NCBI GenBank assembly: GCA_016841125.1
Contig: JAENZU010000254.1
Location: 1 to 5,766, forward strand
Source of the DNA: Melioribacter sp.
Lineage (GTDB): Bacteria; Bacteroidota; Ignavibacteria; Ignavibacteriales; Melioribacteraceae
Direction: 5' to 3'
Length of the DNA: 5,766 bases
Position 1 is the stretch's first letter, and each line of letters starts with the position of its first letter. Position numbers and translations under genes: made by a program. Below are positions 1 through 5,766 of the stretch, in pieces. Under the pieces are notes generated by a model, which was not told the origin of the DNA, searched no databases, and worked only from the letters and a program-made list of their open reading frames with translations.

Positions 1-1442
1 GCCCATATTCCGCCGGCGTCGTTAGAATTTGCCCCAACAATTCGATCGCTATAGCCGTCGCCGTTTACATCACCTGCTGACGAAATCGACCCACCAAATT
101 TATCGCCTGCCGCTTCTCCTGTAAATATCGCATCTGATATGTTATCCATTGAGGTGCCGCCAAAGTAAAGATAAGCCCTGCCAGCAGTTGTTCCTCCGGC
201 ATCATTGAAATTTGCACCAACAATCACATCATCGAAACCATCGCCGTTTACATCGCCTGCTGTAGAAACAGACCAGCCGAAGTAATCGCTATCTACTTTA
301 CCTGTTAGTGTAACATCTACACCACCATTCATGCTAGATCCGCCAAAATAAATATATGCACTGCCTTTATCAGTTCCCCCGGCATCATTTTCATAAGCAC
401 CAACAATCACATCGCTGTAGCCGTCTCCGTTTACATCACCCGCTGTAGAAACAGAATAGCCGAAGCTATCACCTGCTGCTGCACCTGTTAGTGTAATATC
501 TATAGTACCATTCATGCTAGACCCGCCAAAATAAATATATGCCGAACCCGCACCACTTCCATACGCACCAACAATCACATCAGCATAGCCGTCACCATTT
601 ACGTCACCTGCTGTTGAAACAGAAGCACCAAATTCGGCATTGAGTGCAGTTCCAGTTAATATTCTATTGGGAGCACTAGTAGACATGGAAGAATTTCCAT
701 AGTAAATATATGCTCTACCGCCATTTGGAAAATCGCTATCATTAAAGTGAGCACCAACTATCACATCACTGTAGCCGTCTCCGTTTAAGTCGCCTGCCCC
801 GGCTACTGAATATCCAAATTCATCACCAGCTGCTGCACCTACTGGTGCAACATCTGCTGTATTATTCATGCTAGATCCGCCAAAATAAATATATGCTTTC
901 CCAACATCTGTACCTTCTGTTGCATCATCATAATTAGGAGCACCAACAATTATATCGCTATAGCCGTCTCCGTTTACATCGCCCGTTGAAGAGACCGAGG
1001 TTCCAAAGCGATCGCCTGCGGCTTCTCCTGTCAATATTACATCGGCCATATAATCCATTGAAATACCGCCATAGTATATATATGCCCTGCCTGCATTTGA
1101 ACCTCCGGCATCATTTTCATTTGCACCAATAATTATATCGCTGTAGCCGTCTCCGTTTACATCTCCAGCCGTGGAGACTGAAACTCCAAAGTGATCATAT
1201 GAGGCTTGTCCTGTAAAGAACCTCTCAGTAATAGCCTCAGGAACAGAATTGCCACCACCATTTGTTGCAGCAGAATTAAGTAATCCTTCTAATTCAGATG
1301 TAGTAATTCCCAGCTCTTTTGCTTTGCTGTCAATATCAATTTTATCTTTTGTTTGAGCCAGATTCATTGCAGATGCAGACAGTACAGCAAAAACTAGGAA
1401 AAGCTTAATAAAGTCTTTTATAGAACAGTGGAATTTTGCCAT
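1..1442 (-). CDS. Secreted FG-GAP repeat (integrin-alpha-like beta-propeller) protein, C-terminus beyond the window
   Basis: The frame is open from ATG at 1440-1442 to the left edge (480 codons, no stop), so the gene is partial at its 3' end. A signal peptide is clear: basic MAKFHCSIKDFIK, hydrophobic LFLVFAVLSASA, with probable cleavage near ASA-MN or NLA-Q around residues 25-30. A polar linker of about 50 residues follows. From about residue 78 there are seven FG-GAP repeats, spaced 56-63 residues apart. Each has an FG near the start, a Ca2+ loop DxNGDGxxD (first copy D94, N96, D98, D102), then IVGA and AYIYFGG. The seventh is cut by the edge. Such repeats form beta-propeller blades in integrin alpha chains and in bacterial surface proteins. 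The protein is probably exported and calcium-stabilised; in this lineage such proteins often end in a type IX secretion sorting domain, which cannot be checked here. Its ligand is unknown. The start is supported by GGAG seven bases upstream. The gene looks more GC-rich than the kinase gene. Confidence 0.9.
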   Translation of the reverse strand, partial: MAKFHCSIKDFIKLFLVFAVLSASAMNLAQTKDKIDIDSKAKELGITTSELEGLLNSAATNGGGNSVPEAITERFFTGQASYDHFGVSVSTAGDVNGDGYSDIIIGANENDAGGSNAGRAYIYYGGISMDYMADVILTGEAAGDRFGTSVSSTGDVNGDGYSDIIVGAPNYDDATEGTDVGKAYIYFGGSSMNNTADVAPVGAAAGDEFGYSVAGAGDLNGDGYSDVIVGAHFNDSDFPNGGRAYIYYGNSSMSTSAPNRILTGTALNAEFGASVSTAGDVNGDGYADVIVGAYGSGAGSAYIYFGGSSMNGTIDITLTGAAAGDSFGYSVSTAGDVNGDGYSDVIVGAYENDAGGTDKGSAYIYFGGSSMNGGVDVTLTGKVDSDYFGWSVSTAGDVNGDGFDDVIVGANFNDAGGTTAGRAYLYFGGTSMDNISDAIFTGEAAGDKFGGSISSAGDVNGDGYSDRIVGANSNDAGGIW

Positions 1443-1449
1443 TATCCTT

Positions 1450-1453
1450 CTCC
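1450..1453 (-). promoter_or_regulatory. Ribosome binding site of the FG-GAP gene
   Basis: The minus strand reads GGAG followed by seven bases (AAGGATA) and then ATG. This strong Shine-Dalgarno sequence fixes the start at 1442, directly before a good signal peptide. The two neighbouring genes have weaker or unusual start contexts. Confidence 0.7.
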
Positions 1454-1469
1454 AGTAATTTGTAATAAG

Positions 1470-1550
1470 TTATTTTATATTAGGGTATTCAGCAGGCAAT
1501 CTATAGATATTACATTCTCTACAGCTCTTATTCCTACATTCAGATCCCAT
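1470..1550 (-). CDS. Possible 26-residue cysteine-rich small protein or leader peptide (doubtful)
   Basis: ATG at 1548-1550 opens a 26-codon frame ending in TAA at 1470-1472, 27 bases before the FG-GAP start. The peptide begins MGSECRNKSCREC, giving a CX4CX2C spacing, and ends in PAEYPNIK. An AAGGA lies about 11 bases upstream of the ATG, which is a poor distance. I recognise no family. Its place just before a strong ribosome binding site would fit a leader peptide, but a frame this short can occur by chance. Confidence 0.15.
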   Translation of the reverse strand: MGSECRNKSCRECNIYRLPAEYPNIK

Positions 1551-1568
1551 TTTTGAAGCTTTCCTTAT

Positions 1569-1590
1569 TGTAATGTAAATTTCAATTACA
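1569..1590. promoter_or_regulatory. Imperfect 22-base dyad, possible operator
   Basis: TGTAAT (1569-1574) and ATTACA (1585-1590) are inverted around a palindromic AAATTT core, so 18 of 22 positions are symmetric. The site lies about 130 bases upstream of the FG-GAP start. Its right half continues into AATTACAGTAT (1584-1594), an 11-base word also found on the minus strand at 5502-5512 in front of the kinase promoter. Symmetry of this size suits a dimeric helix-turn-helix regulator, but which one binds is inference. Confidence 0.3.
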
Positions 1591-1615
1591 GTATCATTAA
1601 AGTGCTCTTATTTCA

Positions 1616-1633
1616 CAATCCCACGTTCGTGGG
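1616..1633 (-). repeat. Short palindromic repeat, copy B
   Basis: On the minus strand this reads CCCACGAACGTGGGATTG, with six-base arms CCCACG/CGTGGG. It matches 15 of 18 positions of the sequence just after the kinase stop (2377-2394). It lies 85 bases downstream of the response regulator stop. There is no T-run after the hairpin in either direction, so it is not a classical intrinsic terminator. Confidence 0.45.
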
Positions 1634-1718
1634 GTAAAGATAGAGCTGTCTTATTCGAATGGATGACTTGCGGTATTAAGAATTGGTAGAAAAAAAATAG
1701 AGATGGAAAAATGTAAAG

Positions 1719-2345
1719 TTATATTTCGCCGCGTAGTGACTTTGTAATAACTTCAGATTTTGAATTAACCTGCAGTTTGCGGTAAATATTTTTTGCGTGT
1801 GATTTTATTGTATCGAGAGTGTTGCCCAGATTTAAAGCTATCATTTTAAAACTTTGTCCGTCAACCATTCCAGCAACTATTTGTTTCTCTTTATCTGTAA
1901 GCGGACTTTTAATTTGAGATTTTGATTTTTCAAAAAACTGAATAATTTTACGGGCTATTTCCGGTGAAAGCGGAGTGCCTCCTTCATAAGTATCAATTAT
2001 AGCTTCGCGAATTTTATGCAGCGGAGTGTTCTTAACAAGATATCCGACAGCCCCTGATTGCAATGCCTGAAAAATTTTATCTGCATCATCAAAAACTGTG
2101 AGCATAATAATATTAATTTCCGGCCATTTATCTTTTATCATAGAAATTGCTCCTAGACCGGATAAACCAGGCAGACCAATATCAAGCAAAAGTACATCAA
2201 CAGGAAGAGAGTTTTCTGCCTTAATAATAAATTCTTCCACCGATTCCGCTCCAATCTCGCAAAGAAAATTTTCCTGCGTTGAAAGAAATTGAAACAGGGG
2301 TTCTCGAATATCTTTAATGTCTTCTACTATTGCTACTGAAATCAT
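1719..2345 (-). CDS. NarL/FixJ-type response regulator (REC + LuxR helix-turn-helix)
   Basis: This 208-residue cytoplasmic DNA-binding protein has the usual length of the NarL/FixJ/LuxR group. The receiver domain spans about residues 1-120 and keeps every key residue: acidic pocket E8-D9, phospho-acceptor D55 (in LLLDIGLPG), switch T83 (MLTVFDD) and K105 (YLVKNTP). After a linker, the LuxR-type domain spans about 148-205, starting SPLTDKEKQIV; its recognition region is TLDTIKSHAKNIYRKL. The gene starts 50 bases after the stop of a HisKA_3 kinase, the class that normally pairs with NarL-type regulators, so the two very probably form a cognate pair in one transcript. The ATG at 2343-2345 is chosen because the beta-strand MISVAIVED begins immediately there. 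The ribosome binding site is weak and A-rich, with no clear GGAG. Its DNA target is not known; shared dyads near 1569-1594 and 5487-5512 are candidates. Confidence 0.95.
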   Translation of the reverse strand: MISVAIVEDIKDIREPLFQFLSTQENFLCEIGAESVEEFIIKAENSLPVDVLLLDIGLPGLSGLGAISMIKDKWPEINIIMLTVFDDADKIFQALQSGAVGYLVKNTPLHKIREAIIDTYEGGTPLSPEIARKIIQFFEKSKSQIKSPLTDKEKQIVAGMVDGQSFKMIALNLGNTLDTIKSHAKNIYRKLQVNSKSEVITKSLRGEI

Positions 2346-2376
2346 AATTAAACTTATTTTTTCTAAAACCTAAATT

Positions 2377-2394
2377 CAATACCACGTAAGTGGG
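2377..2394 (-). repeat. Short palindromic repeat, copy A, between kinase and regulator
   Basis: On the minus strand this reads CCCACTTACGTGGTATTG and begins one base after the kinase TAA. The arms CCAC/GTGG enclose TTAC. It matches copy B (1616-1633) at 15 of 18 positions, including the flanking ATTG. It occupies over a third of the 50-base kinase-regulator spacer, where a hairpin could attenuate transcription or stabilise the message; that role is inference. Confidence 0.45.
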
Positions 2395-2395
2395 T

Positions 2396-5300
2396 TTAAG
2401 CTATTTTTGCCTCAAACTTAATAGTTAAGCCTGATTGATTAATAAATTCAATTTTCCCATTAATTTTTTCTGTTCTATGTTTAATGTTTTTAATTCCATT
2501 ACCGGATGTTTTTAATTCTTCAGGAAGACCACCGCCGTTATCTGAAATTGAAACGTAAAGGGTTTCATCTTTTTCTGAAAATGAAATTTTAATCAAAGTC
2601 GCTTCAGAATACTTTACAGAATTATTAACCGCTTCCTTAATTATAAGAAAGACGTTCTGTCGAAAATCCACATTTAATTTTTTGTTTGGGTTTTGAATTT
2701 CAATTTTGAATTTTGTTAATATTTCCTTGCTGGATGCAATCTGATTTGCAGTTTGCTTAATTCTTTCAATAAGACTTTCGAGTTTATCGTTACGCGAATC
2801 AATAGACCAAATAACATCATTCATTACATTTATCATTTCACCGCTTTTGTGTCTTATCAATTCACTCTTAGTTTTTATCTTGTTAATATCACTTTCATAA
2901 TTTATGAGATCTGCGTTCATTGCAATCTGAGTTAATGAAGACCCAACCTCATCGTGCAGGTCACTTGCAAGTTTGAGTCTCAGCCTCTCCATTTCAAGCT
3001 TTTTTTGAACCTTTACATTGTAGAATCTATATGAAATTAATCCAATTATTGTTAACAAAGCTGCGTAAAACCAAAGGGTATTATAAAAAGGGGGATCGAC
3101 AATAATAGCAAGCGTTTTTATATGTGAACTCCAAATTCCGTCACTATTGCTTCCGTTAAGTTCAAGTTTATATTCATCGGGTTTGAGATTTGCAAAGTTA
3201 ACCGAATGCTCCGTTCCAAGGTTTATCCATTCACTACTCCCGTTCGCTAATCTATATCTGTACAAATTTTTTGGCGGGTTTGTGAAATCCAACGAGGAAA
3301 AATCGATTTTTATAAAGTTCTCTTCGTGTGATAATTCTAATTCTGAGTCTATAATTTCCCGAAGTGAATGGTCTTCATTCATTATTGTAAGTTTTGTTAT
3401 TTCGATTGGTGGATTGAATTCGTTTGGAATGAATTTTTTCGGAGCAATAATTTCAAGCCCTTTTATATTACCGGCATAAATTATTCCTAGTGAATCCTTG
3501 TAGATTGAGCCCTGAACAAATTCATTAGAAAGTAACCCGTCAACAGCAAAATAGTTAGTGAATTTCATCTTCGATTTATCAAGTTCTGCAAGACCGTTGT
3601 TGGTAATAATCCAAAGATTTCTCTGATTGTCCTCTTCAATTCCCAAGATTGTATTATTACATAATCCGTTTTTTTCTGTGAATAATCTGGCTTTATCATT
3701 TATAAAGTTATAATTGACTAAACCATTTCCTCTTGTACCAATCCATAAAGTACTATCACTATCTAAAAATAATTCTGTTATTTGCTGATTTGAAATTATT
3801 GGATTCGAAATATTTTCGAATGTTTTCTTCTTCAAATCATGAATTATAACTCCATTGCCATGTGTTCCTATTAGAATTTTTCCGGGCTCAAGTTCCAAAA
3901 GTGCTCTTGTGTTTAGAGCAAGAGATTCATCGGAATAATAACCGCTAATCACTTTATCGGCAGATTGTATGTTGCAAAAACCTTTTAAGGTGCCTACCCA
4001 AATATTATTGTATGAATCCTTCATCATACATTTCACAAAATCACTAGTAAGTTTATTGTTATTCGAAGCATTAATATCTGCAAAAGTGTTTGTTGCAGGA
4101 TTGAATCTAGATATTCCCTTACCATCAGTACCAATCCAAAAAGATGAATCATTTTCTATAACAATTTCAGTAATATAATTTGACGCAATGCTTGAGTTAT
4201 TTATTGTGTAAAATATCTCATTTCCCGACTTTATATTTATCCAATTCAGCCCGCCGCCGTAAGTTCCGATTAAATACTCGTCGGCATTTAATTTTTCAAC
4301 GGTAAATGCTATAGGGTTATTTAAAGCAGCCGGAGAGGAGTCTGTTGATATATGTTGGAATCTAGAGGTTTTAAATTCTAATAAGTTTAATCCGCCCCCG
4401 AAAGTTCCAAGCCAATACCCGCCGGATGCATTTTTACAAATATCCCAAACTTCATTATTTGTAAGTCCGTTTGGATTTGATACATCCATCTTTATAAACT
4501 TCAATTTATTTCTAGTGCTGTCAACTATTACTAAGCCGTCGGTATCGGTGCCAATTAATATTTCCCCATTGGAATTTTCAAAAACTTTAGTAACATCTTT
4601 ATCTATTTCTGTAGGATGGAATTGTTTAAAATTTATTGATCCTAAAGAAATATAATCAGAAGAGTTAAATATATTTATGCCACCGCCAAAGGTCAGAACC
4701 CAATAAATACCTTGGCTATCCTTAAATGTTTGCCAAACATCATTATCCGAAAGACTGTACTGATTTTTATTTGAATGGTCGTATAACCTGCTTTTTACTG
4801 TTTCACTATCAAAAAAGACCAACCCTGATCCGTAACTTGCGAGCCATAATTTTTTATCTGAATGAGGATAAATATTGCGAATATTTTTATACGGCAAAAT
4901 ATTTGTCCCACTTTCAGAAAAATCTTCCCATTTGTTATTTAAGAGGTCAAATTTATTCAATCCATTATTCGTTCCAATCCAGAAAACGCCTGATATGTCT
5001 TCGTAAATTGCCCGAACATCGTTTCCGTTTATTGAATTCGGATCATTTTCAGAATGGCGGAAGTGAATAAAAATATCTTTTTCATAATCATAATAATTCA
5101 GTCCTCCCCCGTACGTGCCAATCCACAGATTATTGTTGGAATCCTCATAAATTCTCCAAATTGAACTGTTGGATATTGAATTAGAATCAAGCGGATCATG
5201 TTTATAAACTTTAAATTTATACCCGTCAAACCTATTTAATCCATCTTGAGTACCTGCCCAAACAAATCCTTTGGAATCCTGTAAAACACAATTAACAACG

Positions 5301-5404
5301 CTTTGGGAAAGCCCTTGTTTAGAATTATATTCGGTAACTTTATAATCACTTATTTGTGCGTATACAGTTAGGCTTAGGAAACAATAAACAAATATCGATT
5401 TTAT
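2396..5404 (-). CDS. Two-component-regulator-propeller sensor histidine kinase, with non-standard ATA start
   Basis: Read from ATA at 5402-5404, the frame gives 1002 residues. Residues 1-16 (KSIFVYCFLSLTVYA before Q17) form a signal peptide. Fourteen Reg_prop repeats follow (about 30-654), recognisable by WIGTxxGGLNxxD-like motifs with tryptophans such as W49, W94 and W142; this equals two seven-bladed propellers, the usual periplasmic sensor of this family. A Y_Y_Y domain spans about 665-772, one membrane helix about 776-792. The cytoplasmic HisKA_3 domain has phospho-acceptor H817 in DLHDEVGSS, and the HATPase_c domain has N927/N928, D955-NGGG and GNG at 968-970. All catalytic motifs are intact. 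Unlike hybrid (HTCS) relatives it has no fused receiver or AraC domain; a separate NarL-type regulator follows 50 bases on. No ATG, GTG or TTG occurs in frame before TTG at 4960, which would remove the signal peptide and the first blades. An in-frame stop at 5420-5422 bars a longer protein. Ligand unknown; polysaccharide sensing is common in relatives. Confidence 0.9.
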   Translation of the reverse strand: MKSIFVYCFLSLTVYAQISDYKVTEYNSKQGLSQSVVNCVLQDSKGFVWAGTQDGLNRFDGYKFKVYKHDPLDSNSISNSSIWRIYEDSNNNLWIGTYGGGLNYYDYEKDIFIHFRHSENDPNSINGNDVRAIYEDISGVFWIGTNNGLNKFDLLNNKWEDFSESGTNILPYKNIRNIYPHSDKKLWLASYGSGLVFFDSETVKSRLYDHSNKNQYSLSDNDVWQTFKDSQGIYWVLTFGGGINIFNSSDYISLGSINFKQFHPTEIDKDVTKVFENSNGEILIGTDTDGLVIVDSTRNKLKFIKMDVSNPNGLTNNEVWDICKNASGGYWLGTFGGGLNLLEFKTSRFQHISTDSSPAALNNPIAFTVEKLNADEYLIGTYGGGLNWINIKSGNEIFYTINNSSIASNYITEIVIENDSSFWIGTDGKGISRFNPATNTFADINASNNNKLTSDFVKCMMKDSYNNIWVGTLKGFCNIQSADKVISGYYSDESLALNTRALLELEPGKILIGTHGNGVIIHDLKKKTFENISNPIISNQQITELFLDSDSTLWIGTRGNGLVNYNFINDKARLFTEKNGLCNNTILGIEEDNQRNLWIITNNGLAELDKSKMKFTNYFAVDGLLSNEFVQGSIYKDSLGIIYAGNIKGLEIIAPKKFIPNEFNPPIEITKLTIMNEDHSLREIIDSELELSHEENFIKIDFSSLDFTNPPKNLYRYRLANGSSEWINLGTEHSVNFANLKPDEYKLELNGSNSDGIWSSHIKTLAIIVDPPFYNTLWFYAALLTIIGLISYRFYNVKVQKKLEMERLRLKLASDLHDEVGSSLTQIAMNADLINYESDINKIKTKSELIRHKSGEMINVMNDVIWSIDSRNDKLESLIERIKQTANQIASSKEILTKFKIEIQNPNKKLNVDFRQNVFLIIKEAVNNSVKYSEATLIKISFSEKDETLYVSISDNGGGLPEELKTSGNGIKNIKHRTEKINGKIEFINQSGLTIKFEAKIA

Positions 5405-5413
5405 GAAATTTAT

Positions 5414-5417
5414 CTCC
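5414..5417 (-). promoter_or_regulatory. Ribosome binding site deciding the kinase start
   Basis: GGAG on the minus strand is followed by nine bases (ATAAATTTC) and then ATA AAA TCG, the first codons of the signal peptide. The spacing is right for initiation at 5404. No other start codon lies at a suitable distance: an ATT two bases earlier runs into TAA after one codon. Confidence 0.55.
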
Positions 5418-5474
5418 GTTTATTATTTATAATATTTCAATAAATATAAGATAATATTTGGTGATTTTTGAAAC

Positions 5475-5502
5475 ATTATACTTTTCTACAGTTTTTTACG
5501 AA
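5475..5502 (-). promoter_or_regulatory. Promoter of the kinase-regulator operon
   Basis: The minus strand carries a consensus TATAAT at 5475-5480. Sixteen bases upstream is a weak -35, TTCGTA (5497-5502). A transcript would begin near 5468 and have an untranslated leader of about 60 bases before the kinase start. The -10 overlaps the ATG (5474-5476) of a 17-codon frame, which would therefore not be transcribed whole. The weak -35 and the overlapping dyad suggest a regulated promoter. Confidence 0.45.
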
Positions 5503-5509
5503 TACTGTA
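5487..5509. promoter_or_regulatory. Dyad over the -35 region, possible operator
   Basis: TACAGT (5487-5492) and ACTGTA (5504-5509) are perfect inverted six-base arms separated by 11 bases, with two further pairs inside after one mismatch. The site begins six bases upstream of the TATAAT and covers the -35 position, a place where an activator or repressor would act. Its distal half is part of AATTACAGTAT, shared with the spacer before the FG-GAP gene. Autoregulation by the encoded regulator is a reasonable guess only. Confidence 0.35.
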
Positions 5510-5595
5510 ATTTGTTTTCCTCCCTTACTTGGTTAATCTTTCAAAAGAAGAGCGTTAGTCAGTTCTCCAAATTTATTATTGAATTAGTGAAAGAA

Positions 5596-5680
5596 TAGTC
5601 GGAGGGGTCACTGATTCTTCCGCGGGAATCACTTTGTGAGAGACCAGGCACGCTCACGGAAAAGAGGTTGTCTCAAAAAT
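5596..5680. other. Structured, GC-richer non-coding stretch of unknown nature
   Basis: This stretch stands out from the AT-rich surroundings. It can fold into TGATTC/GAATCA (5612-5617 with 5626-5631, extendable by two G-T pairs) and GTGAG/CTCAC (5636-5640 with 5653-5657). It ends in GAGGTTGTCTCAAAAA (5664-5679), which resembles terminal repeats of some insertion sequences as I remember them. There is no transposase and no matching inverted end in the window. It could be a mobile-element scar, part of a dispersed repeat or a small RNA; I cannot decide. Confidence 0.3.
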
Positions 5681-5687
5681 TGATAAT

Positions 5688-5766
5688 TGTCATGCTGAAC
5701 TTGATTCAGCATCTCATTTTCCATCAAAATCGAAAGATTAGATTCCGGGTCAAGCCCGGAATGACA
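5688..5766. repeat. Inverted pair of dispersed hairpin repeats with TGTCAT/ATGACA ends
   Basis: Two related hairpins face each other. The first has arms ATGCTGAA/TTCAGCAT (5692-5699, 5705-5712) around CTTGA. The second has arms ATTCCGGG/CCCGGAAT (5742-5749, 5755-5762) around TCAAG, which is CTTGA on the minus strand. Read in their own directions both begin TGTCAT and end ATCT. Arms differ in sequence but stay complementary, so the fold is what is conserved. The 79-base unit is bounded by TGTCAT (5688-5693) and ATGACA (5761-5766), the latter at the window edge. Repeats of this type are scattered between genes in many bacteria. Confidence 0.75.

Larger units (their letters stand above)
1443..1718. 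other. Spacer between response regulator and FG-GAP gene
   Basis: This 276-base AT-rich spacer holds an 18-base palindromic repeat (1616-1633), an imperfect 22-base dyad (1569-1590), a possible 26-codon reading frame (1470-1550) and the FG-GAP ribosome binding site. The word TCTTATT occurs three times on the plus strand (1525, 1606, 1649), and ACAGCTCT (1521-1528) is the reverse complement of AGAGCTGT (1642-1649). A TATAAA lies at 1474-1479 on the minus strand, but no convincing -35 hexamer sits at the right distance. The spacer is long enough for the FG-GAP gene to have its own promoter, although I cannot place one firmly. Confidence 0.6.

Noticed and set aside
1..1250. CRISPR-like array or satellite repeat, because of the regular spacing near 183 bases
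   Set aside because: The periodicity is that of in-frame FG-GAP protein modules with varied spacing (168-189 bases) and continuous coding.
1620..1633. Intrinsic terminator after the response regulator
   Set aside because: The stem is only six pairs and no T-run follows on the minus strand, so it is listed as a repeat instead.
2098..2292. Plus-strand open frame opposite the response regulator
   Set aside because: It lies wholly antisense to a gene with complete receiver motifs and shows no recognisable domain.
3147..3479. Plus-strand open frame of 110 codons opposite the kinase
   Set aside because: It is antisense to the Y_Y_Y region, serine/phenylalanine-rich as expected for a shadow of an AT-rich gene, with no ribosome binding site or family resemblance. 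The shorter plus-strand frames at 2753-2935 and 3969-4178 fail for the same reasons.
4958..4960. TTG as the kinase start
   Set aside because: It falls inside a Reg_prop motif (WIGTNNGLNKFD), has no ribosome binding site before it, and would discard a signal peptide and two complete blades that are plainly in frame upstream.
4726..5070. Plus-strand open frame of 114 codons opposite the first propeller
   Set aside because: It is antisense to clear Reg_prop repeats in the extended kinase frame.
5423..5476. A 17-codon minus-strand frame from ATG at 5474-5476, in frame with the kinase
   Set aside because: It is closed by tandem TAA codons (5420-5425), and its ATG overlaps the predicted -10 box, so it would not be fully transcribed.
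5599..5766. Plus-strand frame open to the right edge
   Set aside because: It runs through the hairpin repeats, whose chance translation gives familiar spurious peptides; there is no start with a ribosome binding site.

Overview
The window reads as part of the chromosome of a low-GC member of the Bacteroidota/Ignavibacteria (FCB) kind of bacterium. Three things point that way: a sensor kinase with a two-component-regulator beta-propeller ectodomain and a Y_Y_Y domain, a secreted FG-GAP repeat protein, and the dispersed hairpins of the form TGTCAT...CTTGA...ATCT near the right edge. The placement is inferred from gene style only; no marker gene is present.

All three recognisable genes lie on the minus strand, so the window is best read from right to left. 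Positions 5423-5766 are non-coding. They hold an inverted pair of short hairpins at the far right (5688-5766), a relatively GC-rich structured stretch (about 5596-5680), and then a promoter (TATAAT at 5475-5480) overlapped upstream by a dyad (5487-5509). Next comes a large membrane sensor histidine kinase (5404-2396, 1002 residues): signal peptide, 14 propeller repeats, Y_Y_Y domain, one membrane helix, and a HisKA_3/HATPase_c kinase. Fifty bases downstream is its likely partner, a NarL/LuxR-type response regulator (2345-1719). After a 276-base spacer comes the start of a secreted FG-GAP repeat protein (1442 to beyond the left edge). It carries at least seven calcium-binding repeats, and its stop codon is outside the window.

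The likely logic is a two-component system: the periplasmic propeller senses a ligand, the cytoplasmic kinase core phosphorylates Asp55 of the regulator, and the regulator binds DNA. Whether the FG-GAP protein is a target is unknown. A shared 11-base word (AATTACAGTAT) lies in a dyad upstream of both the kinase and the FG-GAP gene and makes the idea testable.

The most notable oddity is the kinase start. The frame is intact through a perfect signal peptide, but the expected ATG is ATA, nine bases after a GGAG ribosome binding site. The first NTG codon after it is 93 codons in, and the first TTG (4960) would give an 854-residue protein with no signal peptide. The gene therefore uses a rare start, has just lost its start, or contains a sequencing error.
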